The notes beneath the pieces were generated by a model. It was not told where the DNA came from, did not search any database, and saw only the letters and a program-made list of their open reading frames with translations. 33,711 nt of DNA, taken from the NCBI GenBank assembly GCA_025455735.1, contig JALOMA010000003.1:1-33711 (forward strand), read 5' to 3'. Source of the stretch: Candidatus Kapaibacterium sp. Its GTDB lineage: Bacteria; Bacteroidota; Ignavibacteria; Kapaibacteriales; Kapaibacteriaceae. Position numbers and translations under genes: made by a program. This document shows positions 25,601 through 33,550 of the stretch, piece after piece (the first letter of the stretch is position 1; every line of letters starts with the position of its first letter).

Positions 25601-27375
25601 CGGTGGTGTTTCGGGGTGGACAACCACCACCGGGGATGAAGACCGCTTCGTTGCTCGTTCGGACACGAGCGAACGGTGGCGAAGATATTGTGGTACCGCT
25701 CACGGCAAATCGTATTGATCCGGAAATATCGGGCCCGCGGTTTGTCAACGTTGGAATTGTATCACTGGGCACACCTTCGCAGCGCACGATACGATATGAC
25801 AACACGTCGGCTGTTGATGTGACCATTGCTCGTACGGCAACGACCGACAGCCGAACCACGGCCACAGTGACATCAACGCAGATTCAGGCTGGAACAGGAT
25901 TTGACCTGAATCTCACCATCAATGCGCTTTCCGAGGGCCGTTTCCAGGATACCATCTGGGTGGTACTTGATGAACCATGCGTCGACTCACTACAGGTTAT
26001 CGTTGTAGGCAACAGCGTTTCGGGACGTATTCGCGTACCCAACGCATTATTCCTTGGTACCATTGCTGAATGTGCCACCAGTCGCGATAGTATTTTGATA
26101 TCCAATCCCGGTGATGTTGCCGTGGATGTTATCGATATCACGCTGGTTGGTACTGATGCGGCGTTGTTTGCCGTCGAAAATCCTGGAGATGTCACAAACA
26201 TTCAACTTGGCCCCAGTGAGTCCCGCTGGATATATTTTGCCTTTGACCCTCGAACATCTTCTGATGGACGTAAGCAGGCAATAGCCCAGCTTCGTGTGCG
26301 CATCAACAATCAACCTACGGTAACGGCCATACAACTGGAGGGCGTACGACGTTCAGCGCTGCCAGCTGCTCCGGAAGAGCTTGTCTTCGGCGCTATCGAT
26401 ATTGGAGCGGCGGCATCGGGACGCGTCGTCATGGTAAACGCCGGCAGTGGTGACGTACGAGTTACGGCGATCCGTCTAGCTGGAACGTCCAACGGCATCT
26501 TTGCCATCTCGCCGGGTGCCGTACCCCGTACGTTGGCAGCAGATGAACTTCTCGAGCTTCCCGTATCCTTCACGCCGCCGCGGGAAGGGAATTATGTGGA
26601 CTCCATCATCGTGGAGTTCGATCAGCCTTGCGTTGGGCGCCGTGTGGTGCCACTCCGCGGAATCGGAAGACTGAACGTCGAGCTAGTTGTTGTGATGCCG
26701 CGCCAACGTATGATCGACCCGTCGACGGACAATCATCGCTGGGCCATTCGTGGTGCCGTAGCATCGGCACAGACGCCTATTCAGAATGCACGTCTAAGGC
26801 TGACACTCCAGTATGCCACGGATATGTTTGCCCCCATACGCATCGACGGTGGAACCCTGATTTCCGCAAATTCAACAGGTGGCCTAACCCAATTGGAAAT
26901 AGAGCTGGGGCCATTATCGGCAACGGGAGACACCACAGAGTTGGGTGCTGTTCTTGGCGACGTAACCCTTGGGTTGCGTGACAGCACGGCAATCGATGTG
27001 ATCGCTGCGGAGTTACTGGTTCCCAATGCAACACCGTCCGTTCGGCCGTTGAATGGATTCATGACGACAACCATATGCCGAGAGGGTGGCGATCGATTCG
27101 TAGACCGAGCTGGTGCGCTGGCAATGTTCGTGAAGCCGCAGCCCGTCGCCGATCGCCTGGAGGCCAGTATTGAGGTCTTTGAACCTGGCGACCACGTGGT
27201 CACACTCGTCAACACCACTGGCGATGTGGTGGCTACGTGGACGTGGACCCATCATCGTGGCCAGGCCCCTTATCAGATAGCAGAGTCGGCAATGCCGTGG
27301 TCGAGCGGTATGTATACGTTGATTCTTCGAACACCAACCCGCATGCGGTCCATGCCCGTGCGGATTCTCCGATGA
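22621..27375 (+). CDS. giant secreted glycine-rich protein with ASH/choice-of-anchor-D repeats and sorting tail
   Basis: A 1584-residue exported protein with a signal peptide at 1-20 (ending VASAQ). Residues about 20-215 are a beta-rich head. Residues about 220-450 are extremely glycine-rich, with runs of five to eight glycines and a CSNKDNC pair. From about 600 to 1360 there are seven repeats of the ASH/choice-of-anchor-D type, each opening like FGDVQPGSS or FLGTIAEC and continuing with I-x-N-x-G, many with one cysteine at a fixed place (ECATSRDS, SCDSSADS, PCVDSLQ). The final 80 residues (from VKPQPVADRLEASIEVF to the end) look like a type IX C-terminal sorting domain, so the protein is probably carried to the cell surface. 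It starts 6 bases after the RidA-family gene and its stop overlaps the next gene by 4 bases. A structural or adhesive surface role is inference. Confidence 0.88.
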   Translation: MKVLLTVAVWCACMLVASAQPRISYMIPDIGTTRFGTYVEIIAPHNAQGMYGADGMYANNAASAVRVECDRPADTNLITIGPTVVSWNGRMISTVMFVDPRVQPNSSDWRALQPEFRIPIRVVTPSGASNTDTFYIVRPQTLGNVRGRSERVLGQGTLGIRSRRGAMIVDSLLLASSPPYTVTTSDPDPTTPGNQGYLPVTILSPGSIQGVSGTVIDVSANTANGGPGGGGGGGGYANNILIPAQNGFEGGSGFTGGGPGGDNNTFGSSTRKRPGAGTGSEPLAAASTIDGGSALNGTPGGTSTTAFENAGGGTGHPFGESGHGCSNKDNCAEPGRHGGGSGYRETRRGGGGGNEEAGRGDALPGGGTTGGQIHGNAALVPLAGGSGGASGNPDGANTASSGGGGGGAISVHALRLSEFDIRANGAVTSRRDVGAGGGSGGGIIVGSRLDITGFIGTSVNGGEDASFFNAGGRGRRRYDARGIDRLLQGVYNGAGVDTLNNTLRRATITGYGNGNDVVLWLRGENGSWAILDTVRGYASSWQRQYSLPGLDTLYYLAVAQRIPNASSSQYSTDPQWVMSQSGWNIIRIYGPPILRAPADTSVGTYACPGSVKTDTIWISNDGESPLEISSAQFPSNSGFRIVEPTVFPDTVPAVGRKPYVIEFVPAAGQSGAIAVPLTLVNNDTAAGKSPWTTTVRVNVAPFTIRFSWRSIDLTPRGDTLNLGHLCIDNPQTEEITIRNVGLSPASLQRFRSTAPGLITATSNLPFTLNPPAGVRNLTITFTAKQEGRTVVPMLVDIAECDVPDTIWVAFVGVVPRMSIVGDLQFGDVQPGSSIDKTVAVRNDGTSILTITALPALQAPFSLVGTSPGLPATLRPGEALNIRVAYAPVVAGDDSATLRISSDVVDSSCADSTAVVLFGRSRAARYSLSRTFMDLGTVSSCDSSADSVTILNTGTTPLTLLYPAFINGIHSLEFEVVNQPTVDFTIAPGESVTYTVVFRGGQPPPGMKTASLLVRTRANGGEDIVVPLTANRIDPEISGPRFVNVGIVSLGTPSQRTIRYDNTSAVDVTIARTATTDSRTTATVTSTQIQAGTGFDLNLTINALSEGRFQDTIWVVLDEPCVDSLQVIVVGNSVSGRIRVPNALFLGTIAECATSRDSILISNPGDVAVDVIDITLVGTDAALFAVENPGDVTNIQLGPSESRWIYFAFDPRTSSDGRKQAIAQLRVRINNQPTVTAIQLEGVRRSALPAAPEELVFGAIDIGAAASGRVVMVNAGSGDVRVTAIRLAGTSNGIFAISPGAVPRTLAADELLELPVSFTPPREGNYVDSIIVEFDQPCVGRRVVPLRGIGRLNVELVVVMPRQRMIDPSTDNHRWAIRGAVASAQTPIQNARLRLTLQYATDMFAPIRIDGGTLISANSTGGLTQLEIELGPLSATGDTTELGAVLGDVTLGLRDSTAIDVIAAELLVPNATPSVRPLNGFMTTTICREGGDRFVDRAGALAMFVKPQPVADRLEASIEVFEPGDHVVTLVNTTGDVVATWTWTHHRGQAPYQIAESAMPWSSGMYTLILRTPTRMRSMPVRILR

Positions 27376-29552
27376 TACAAACCATGAAGTTTCTGCACGT
27401 TGTTGGTGTATTGGCGGTATTTCTCTTTGGTGTTTCCGCCAAGGCGCAAGAGGTGCGCTTGAATCCGGAGACTGGGCAAAGGGAGGTGTTGCAATATCAC
27501 CTGGGCGCATATGGCGCTCTGAGCATCAATTTCCACAACGCAGGATTTGGCGCCCTGCCCGGATATCCATCATGCTGTCCCGAGTATAACGACGGCACGA
27601 CGGTTAGCCCAGCATTTGGCGCATTGATGGAAATTCCCATGGCCCGCAACTGGCGCATGCAGTTGAGGTTGGGATACAGCACAATGTCTGGCGAACTCAC
27701 GGACAGGCGCGTGATTGGAAATGAACCGGTGCTGGATAATGGACCTGTGCCGATTGGGTCCAGAAGAGATATTGAAGTGGATTATCTCTTGAACGCATCC
27801 ATGCCCATGGTTGTATTCGAACCTGCGGTAGCGTTTAAGGTGCTGGACTTGTTCTGGCTGTATGCCGGGGCCAGGGGTGGACTGTTGTTGGGTAATTCGT
27901 TTCGTCAGTCCGAGACGTTGGTGTCGCCCGACGGATACGTGTTTGCGGAAAATGGAACAACGGTACGGAATAATCTCACTGCAGATATTCCCGACGCACA
28001 AACCATTCAACTTCATGCTGCCGTTGGTTTGGGATACGAGCTGCATGTGGCCCGCGATATCATGCTCGCCCCAGAAGTCCGGTACTTTCTTCCGATAACA
28101 CAGGTCGCATCGGTTGACTGGGCTGTACAGAGTTTTCAGCTGGGAGCATCATTACGGTATAGTATTTATAGTCCCGTGGATCCTACCGTGATCTACGATA
28201 CGGTTTATGTTCGTGATACCGTGATTGTAGAAGGTTCTTCGGACAGTGAAGAACGTATTGCACTCATTGACTCGGATGCCGACGAGGATCGCAGACGAGA
28301 AGGTGACTACGAATACCGGACCATCACAATAACGGAGAAATACAGCAGAAGCGTACCACGCGCCTTCAATCCATCCATCAATCTGGCAAGGGGCCGTGTT
28401 GGCCCGGATGGCGAGACGCTTGGCTTGGACATTGTACAGATTCGAGAAACTGACGTGGTGGAAAGTTATCCATTGCTGCCTCAAGTGTTCTTCGATGATG
28501 GCAGTGCGGATATGGCGACGACGCGGATGCAGATGTTGGCGAGAGAAGATGTACGCGATTTTCGAACAATAGACCTTGCACGGGACCAATTCGATGTTTA
28601 CCATAACATCCTGAACATCATCGGCGAACGCATGCGGTCGAATCCATCAACAAAAATTGCACTCACGGGAAGTGTCAATAATATTGGTGGAGAGAAAAAC
28701 AATCGTACGCTGGCACAAAACAGGGCCGAGGCCGTTCGAAATTATCTTGTCGACGTTTGGGGGATCGAAAAGAACCGTATTACCGTGTCGGCCCGTCTTT
28801 TACCCGAAAAGCCAGCGAATACGGAATCCGAAGACGGTAGGGAAGAGAACAGACGCGTGGACATTGCCACGAATGATGTCATGTTGCTGGAGACGGTGGA
28901 ATTCCGTGACCGCGATCGTGCGGTTAACCCTAAGGCCATCGTCTTTTCGCCGTCGATTGTTGGTGGTGAGGATATTGCAGGATGGAGCCTCAAGGTGTCT
29001 CAGCGCGGTTCCGTATTGTTCGAGGAGGAAGGTGCTGGATTGCCTGGAAAGGTCACGTGGCAAACGGACGGAGATCGACGGCCCAAGTTGGAGGACTCCA
29101 TCAGCACCGTATTTGTTGTGAGAAATAATCGTGGAGCCAAAAAGGAGCTTCGTGAGGCCATCCCTGTTGACTTGATAACGTCTCAAAAGGCGAAGTCAAC
29201 GCAAGAAGGTGGCAAGATCGTCGAGCGATATTCGTTGATTGTATTTGACTACAATAGTGCCAAGCTGAACGAAGCCAATCAGCGTACCATGGCCGTTGTC
29301 CGCGCGCGCGTCCAACCGGAATCGAAAGTGCGAATCATGGGCTATGCTGACCGTTCAGGGGACCTCGAATACAACAAAAAGCTGGCCCTCCGGCGTTGCG
29401 AAGAAGCAAAGCGGGTATTGGCAGTGCCAGATGAACAGGTAACTGTTGAACCTGTTGGCAGTGATCGGTTGATCTATGATAATGAAACACCGGAAGGGCG
29501 CTCGTACTGCCGTACCGTGCAGATCGAAATCGAGACGCCCCTCCGGGATTGA
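27372..29552 (+). CDS. outer-membrane protein with beta-barrel and two tandem OmpA-like domains
   Basis: The 726-residue product has a signal peptide (about 1-26, ending VSAKAQ) and an N-terminal barrel-like part (about 27-270, with AALGYELHVARDIMLAPEVRYFLP-type strands). A linker of about 100 residues follows, containing TVIYDTVYVRDTVIVEG. Two OmpA_C-like peptidoglycan-binding domains come next: residues about 370-510 (FFDDGSADM, then NRAEAVRNYLVDVWGI and ENRRVDI) and about 619-726 (IVFDYNSAKL, then GYADRSGDLEYNKKLALRRCEEAKRVL and SYCRTVQIEI). Single domains are the rule, so the tandem is unusual. The ATG at 27372 overlaps the previous stop as ATGA; the ATG at 27384 is an alternative. Likely role: anchoring the outer membrane to the cell wall, perhaps with the giant surface protein translated just before it. 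Confidence 0.9.
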   Translation: MIQTMKFLHVVGVLAVFLFGVSAKAQEVRLNPETGQREVLQYHLGAYGALSINFHNAGFGALPGYPSCCPEYNDGTTVSPAFGALMEIPMARNWRMQLRLGYSTMSGELTDRRVIGNEPVLDNGPVPIGSRRDIEVDYLLNASMPMVVFEPAVAFKVLDLFWLYAGARGGLLLGNSFRQSETLVSPDGYVFAENGTTVRNNLTADIPDAQTIQLHAAVGLGYELHVARDIMLAPEVRYFLPITQVASVDWAVQSFQLGASLRYSIYSPVDPTVIYDTVYVRDTVIVEGSSDSEERIALIDSDADEDRRREGDYEYRTITITEKYSRSVPRAFNPSINLARGRVGPDGETLGLDIVQIRETDVVESYPLLPQVFFDDGSADMATTRMQMLAREDVRDFRTIDLARDQFDVYHNILNIIGERMRSNPSTKIALTGSVNNIGGEKNNRTLAQNRAEAVRNYLVDVWGIEKNRITVSARLLPEKPANTESEDGREENRRVDIATNDVMLLETVEFRDRDRAVNPKAIVFSPSIVGGEDIAGWSLKVSQRGSVLFEEEGAGLPGKVTWQTDGDRRPKLEDSISTVFVVRNNRGAKKELREAIPVDLITSQKAKSTQEGGKIVERYSLIVFDYNSAKLNEANQRTMAVVRARVQPESKVRIMGYADRSGDLEYNKKLALRRCEEAKRVLAVPDEQVTVEPVGSDRLIYDNETPEGRSYCRTVQIEIETPLRD

Positions 29553-29555
29553 TCG

Positions 29556-31007
29556 TCAGGCCGCACGCACGTGAACGGTACGTTCGTGCGGCCACGGATT
29601 GTGTTCGTCGAACCAAAGCGCAACAACGGCCGAGCAGGGCGTTTGCTCCAAAGCAAGAAGCTCGCGGGCAGCCAAAGCGGAAGACTTATCAGAGAGGGCC
29701 ATGCGTTGGATAAGGCGAAGCACGGTAATATCGGTTTTTGCAAAAAGCGTCTTTCGTTCAGCCTTGCGAATGGTCGACCGGATATACATTGGTAGGTAGT
29801 CGACATTTCCCAGTGCCCAGTGAGCCATGGAACAGAGCACGTGGGCCTGAGCATACCATATGGGATTACCCGTTCGGGCTTCGGCATCATTAAGGACATC
29901 ATTGCAGCGCAGTAGAGCGCTGCGCGGATTGTCGTCCAAGAGGTCGCACGCAGCCAGGCGAACACTCCACGACGTACGGGCGCGTACAGGAAGAAAACGC
30001 ATGATTTCATCGGCATCACGGCGGGCCCTATGGCGTATTCCAGTGTCCATGGGGTCCGGTTGGTGAATGGCATTCGCCACATCGGCCATGGTATCCACAG
30101 CAGCGAGCGCCCTACGTGCGGGCAGGGAGCAGGTGGAGGATGCAATGGCCTCAAGCGTCTGTTGTACGGCATCGAGGAGACGAAGGTTGTCGGCAAGACA
30201 GGCTTCGTCGATACAGTCCGAACAAAGGTCCACAACGTCGGCAGTATGGGAATCGGCGAGCAGCGGCACGTCGATGACGTGCTGAAGGGCACGGATAAGG
30301 TGGTCGTGGGCACGTGCAGTGTCGCCGTTCATCAGGCACAGTCTACTGCGTACACGTTCGCGGCGCATACGCCCCAGGCGTGTCACTCCCTGAGCGGTAC
30401 CCTGGTGGCCATCGGCGAGGGCCTCTGCTTGACGCGTTGAACCATGGAGCCTGTATGCGGCAATTGCAGTTTCCGACGTAAGGAGTGCCAGTGCCGTCGA
30501 CTGATGTTCTTCGAGCATGGCCATAGCGTGGCGTTCGTCATCGAGAATGGAACGGAGCACGCGTGGGGATCCCATGTGCAGGCTACGATGCACCGAGCAG
30601 AGGTCCAGAATGACGGTAGGCAACTCCAGATGTCGGGCTTCCAAGATGGTTCTACGCAGGCGGCGTTCTGCCGTTGTGGCGCATCCACGGGAAGCTAGAA
30701 AGGCAACAGCTTGAGCGTCGTGCTGAAGATCGGCTGTGGGGCCATGTTCAGCGGGCAAACGGTGGAGGCAGGTAATCAGCTCTGCGAACAGGTGATGCCT
30801 GACTACTGACAGATTGTTTTCTGCGGCTGTCCCTCGGAAGACGTCAAGAACTGCGTCTTCGTTGTAGTCTTCGAGGCTTTCCAGGACCTCGAACAGTCGC
30901 AGATAGTGTGGTTCGTCCATGTGCCGACGCGCGTGGATCGTGAACGTGCGTTTTTCGGCCGGCGACAAGGATCGAATCAGCAGGTAAAGGTCGTCTCCGC
31001 CCTTCAT
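29556..31007 (-). CDS. unrecognised alpha-helical repeat protein
   Basis: I cannot name a family. The 483-residue product has no signal peptide or membrane helix and is almost wholly alpha-helical, rich in Ala, Arg, Leu and His. Helix pairs resemble TPR or SEL1-like units, for example DTARAHDHLIRALQHV, NPRSALLRCNDVLNDAEARTG and AHVLCSMAHWALGNVDYLPMYI. It opens with DLYLLIRSLSPAEKRTF, a pattern I associate with hypothetical proteins of Bacteroidota relatives. The ATG has the best Shine-Dalgarno site in the window (AAAGGAGTGA, 6 bases between AGGAG and ATG). It is a single gene, convergent with the OmpA-type gene at 3 bases. A cytoplasmic scaffold or protein-interaction role is a guess from the helical repeats. 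Confidence 0.82.
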   Translation of the reverse strand: MKGGDDLYLLIRSLSPAEKRTFTIHARRHMDEPHYLRLFEVLESLEDYNEDAVLDVFRGTAAENNLSVVRHHLFAELITCLHRLPAEHGPTADLQHDAQAVAFLASRGCATTAERRLRRTILEARHLELPTVILDLCSVHRSLHMGSPRVLRSILDDERHAMAMLEEHQSTALALLTSETAIAAYRLHGSTRQAEALADGHQGTAQGVTRLGRMRRERVRSRLCLMNGDTARAHDHLIRALQHVIDVPLLADSHTADVVDLCSDCIDEACLADNLRLLDAVQQTLEAIASSTCSLPARRALAAVDTMADVANAIHQPDPMDTGIRHRARRDADEIMRFLPVRARTSWSVRLAACDLLDDNPRSALLRCNDVLNDAEARTGNPIWYAQAHVLCSMAHWALGNVDYLPMYIRSTIRKAERKTLFAKTDITVLRLIQRMALSDKSSALAARELLALEQTPCSAVVALWFDEHNPWPHERTVHVRAA

Positions 31008-31013
31008 TGCTCA

Positions 31014-31020
31014 CTCCTTT
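31014..31020 (-). promoter_or_regulatory. strong Shine-Dalgarno site for the helical repeat gene
   Basis: AAAGGAG on the minus strand, 6 bases before the ATG at 31007, is close to the ideal anti-SD complement. Most other genes here have weak or no such site, so this one decides its start clearly and suggests efficient translation. Confidence 0.7.
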
Positions 31021-31141
31021 CACCAAGCAGGATGTGCGTTTCCTGGTGGCTGGGAATGGTGAGAAACTCCTGCCGTGCTGTGTTCCGGTTCCACAACAAC
31101 AACGGCATTGCAAATTGGTTACCAAAGCTTTGCCCAAAAGG

Positions 31142-31149
31142 TATCTTTG
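31142..31149 (+). promoter_or_regulatory. TAnnTTTG promoter element before the substrate-binding protein gene
   Basis: TATCTTTG matches the Bacteroidota -7 consensus exactly and ends 3 bases before the ATG at 31153. A start there would be practically leaderless; the second ATG at 31159 would give a leader of a few bases. No good -33 element at the expected 19-21 base spacing was found. Confidence 0.45.
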
Positions 31150-31152
31150 TGC

Positions 31153-32883
31153 ATGATTATGCTTCGTTTATGCCTGCTGGCGGCCCTGTGCCTGGTTGCC
31201 TGCAAAAAACAAGGTGCCCCCGAGGGTACGATTCGCCCCGCAGCCGGCGGTAAGAAGTACGGCGGAATCTTTCGCGTCAACGAGAATGGCGAACTTAGTT
31301 CGCTGGATCCAGTGCGCATCAACGACGTGACGTCGGCACACATCGCAGAGAACATCTACGACAATCTGTTGTCCTTCGATGAACATCTCCAGCTTCGGCC
31401 AGAAATCGCAAAATCCTGGGTGATTTCTGACGATGGGCGGACGTATACCTACTTCCTTCGTTCGGATGTGTGGTTTCATGACGATGCATGTTTCCCGAAT
31501 GGGAAGGGACGTCGATTGGTAGCGTCGGATGTCGTCTATTCACTTTCCCGCATTTGCGATGCCCGCACAGGTACAAAGGCATTTGATTACTTCAGGGGGA
31601 AGGTGGAAGGTGCCAACGCATATTTCGATGCCACGACAGCTGCAATGTCCACGAGCGCTGCACCATCAATAGCTGGAGTATCGGGGATTCGGGCCGTCAA
31701 CGACTCCGTGGTTAGCATAACACTCGTGCGGCCCTTTGCTCCATTCGAAAACGCCGTAGCATTGACAGCCATGGCCATCGTTCCTCGCGAGGCTGTAGAG
31801 CGATACGGAAGGAGATTTGCTCAGCATCCTGTTGGCACGGGGCCATTTCGCTTCCGCGAATGGGTTCCCGATCGTTTCCTGTTGGTAGACAGAAATGAGC
31901 GTTACTGGAAGTTCGACGAGGCCGGAAACCGTCTTCCGCTTCTTGACGGCGTTCGGTTCAGTTTCATGAAGGATGACAAGATGCAGCTCCTGGAGTTCAA
32001 GGATGGCAACCTTGAAGAATCCTATCGTATTCCCAATGAGTTCTTTACCGATATCGTGGATGAGAACAAGCGCGGGAAGGGTCCCTTCGCCGGCTTCCCG
32101 CTGCTGCACGTTCCTGCTACGGCATCGCAGTATTATGGAATGCTGACGATTGATCCCATCATGAAGGACCGGCGCGTTCGGCAAGCACTTAGCTATGCCG
32201 TAGATCGTAGTCGCATCATCAAATATGTCCTGCGCGGACAGGCCGCCGGACCCGCTATTCATGGTTTGGTGCCACCCAGCATGCCTGGTTATCCCACGGA
32301 CAGCGTTCGTGGCTATTCTTTTGACCCCGATAAGGCACGAGCCCTATTGGCTGCGGCAGGATATCCCAACGGCAAAGGGCTGCCGGAAATCACCCTGCAA
32401 CTGAACGCAGGCGGTGGACGTAACGTCCAGATTGCCGAGGCAATTCAAGGCATGATTGAAGATGTACTCAATATCCGCATCCGTTTGAAGCAAGTGGAGT
32501 TTGCCCAACATCTCGAGGCCATTGACGCCGGCCGTGCGCCATTCTATAGGCTTGGCTGGGTGGCTGACTATCCCGATCCCGAGACGTTCCTCAATCTTTG
32601 GTATGGCAAACTTGTTCCTTCGCCCGACAAAATATCACCTCTGAATTCCTCGCGATATACGAATCCTGCATTTGATGCAGTGTTCGAGCAGGCATTGGCA
32701 ACGACTGACCGGGCAGAACGAATGAAGCTTTATGCCCGCGCTGAGAATATTGCCATGGCCGACGCGCCCATGCTGATGATCTTCTATGATGAAGACTATC
32801 GATTTATCCAGCCATATGTACGCGACTATCGCAACAATGCCATGGACAGGCGCATGTACAAGTATGTATGGTTTGATAGGTGA
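31153..32883 (+). CDS. peptide-type ABC transporter substrate-binding lipoprotein (SBP_bac_5)
   Basis: The 576-residue product is a lipoprotein: a short charged start, hydrophobic stretch LRLCLLAALCLVAC with lipobox cysteine C17, then KKQG. The mature part belongs to the DppA/OppA-like family 5 binding proteins: GGIFRVNENGELSSLDPV near the N-terminus, NIYDNLLSFDEHLQLRPEIA, WVISDDGRTYTYFLR, HPVGTGPFRF, VRQALSYAVDRSRII and KARALLAAAGYPNGKGLPEI. Length fits. It would bind peptides or similar ligands at the membrane surface and pass them to an ABC permease. No permease or ATPase genes follow, so it is an orphan in this window. The frame is open to 31075, but the lipoprotein signal and the promoter element support 31153, with 31159 as the alternative. 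Confidence 0.95.
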   Translation: MIMLRLCLLAALCLVACKKQGAPEGTIRPAAGGKKYGGIFRVNENGELSSLDPVRINDVTSAHIAENIYDNLLSFDEHLQLRPEIAKSWVISDDGRTYTYFLRSDVWFHDDACFPNGKGRRLVASDVVYSLSRICDARTGTKAFDYFRGKVEGANAYFDATTAAMSTSAAPSIAGVSGIRAVNDSVVSITLVRPFAPFENAVALTAMAIVPREAVERYGRRFAQHPVGTGPFRFREWVPDRFLLVDRNERYWKFDEAGNRLPLLDGVRFSFMKDDKMQLLEFKDGNLEESYRIPNEFFTDIVDENKRGKGPFAGFPLLHVPATASQYYGMLTIDPIMKDRRVRQALSYAVDRSRIIKYVLRGQAAGPAIHGLVPPSMPGYPTDSVRGYSFDPDKARALLAAAGYPNGKGLPEITLQLNAGGGRNVQIAEAIQGMIEDVLNIRIRLKQVEFAQHLEAIDAGRAPFYRLGWVADYPDPETFLNLWYGKLVPSPDKISPLNSSRYTNPAFDAVFEQALATTDRAERMKLYARAENIAMADAPMLMIFYDEDYRFIQPYVRDYRNNAMDRRMYKYVWFDR

Positions 32884-33125
32884 GCTAGGACGGGGGGCAT
32901 TCTCGCACAACTACCAGTACGCATGAATCGAGTGTGGACAACTTTATCTTGCTCATGTGTGCGTATATGTTTCTAATGCTTCATTAACTTCATAACAGCG
33001 CGACCTGCAAACGAGTGGTGGTTTGTTCATGGAGTGCTCACGTAAACAAGTACTGGTAGGCAAACGTTGTGACTGACGGGAGTATATGAGGCGATTTTTT
33101 ATCCATCATTGGCATGAGGTGCCAA

Positions 33126-33503
33126 ATGAAACCTGTTCTTGTTGCACCCGGCATGAGTGCTGTCATGGCCGATTGTTCTTGCGGCGAAACAGTTTCCCCA
33201 ACTGATCCCTTGACAGGTACCGGGAAACATGGTGGCGGTGGGTCGGTACAAGGCACACCAGTGCGAATAACTGCCTGGTCTATCTGGGGTCCCCAATCAA
33301 GGTTCAGTGGTGCAGGTACGTCGCAACCGGGTGCCGCTCGGTCACATGGCCCTTCGGGCAATGCCTATGATATAGACTGCATCCCTGATTCTGGAACGTG
33401 CTTTCAGGTAAGTAATGACGGAATGTATGTCGATATTTGGGAAGCGGCTTTGATTGGTGGCCCAAATGGCCAGACATTTACACTTCAAAGAGTTACCAAC
33501 TAA
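33126..33503 (+). CDS. small hypothetical protein
   Basis: A 125-residue frame with no recognised domain. It starts at an ATG with AGGTG about 5 bases upstream (the frame also has an ATG at 33114). The first half is rich in Gly, Ser and Pro with no clear signal peptide. The second half looks more like a folded protein: NAYDIDCIPDSGTCFQVSND, then DIWEAALIGGPNGQTFTLQR. CxC (17-19) and the CIPDSGTC pair could form disulfides or bind metal. The 240 bases before it hold no gene. It might be real or a chance frame; the ribosome site and hydrophilic C-terminal half favour real. Confidence 0.45.
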   Translation: MKPVLVAPGMSAVMADCSCGETVSPTDPLTGTGKHGGGGSVQGTPVRITAWSIWGPQSRFSGAGTSQPGAARSHGPSGNAYDIDCIPDSGTCFQVSNDGMYVDIWEAALIGGPNGQTFTLQRVTN

Positions 33504-33550
33504 CCTCGTCGAAGATTGTGCGTTGCACCCAGTATCAACGTTGAAAACCT

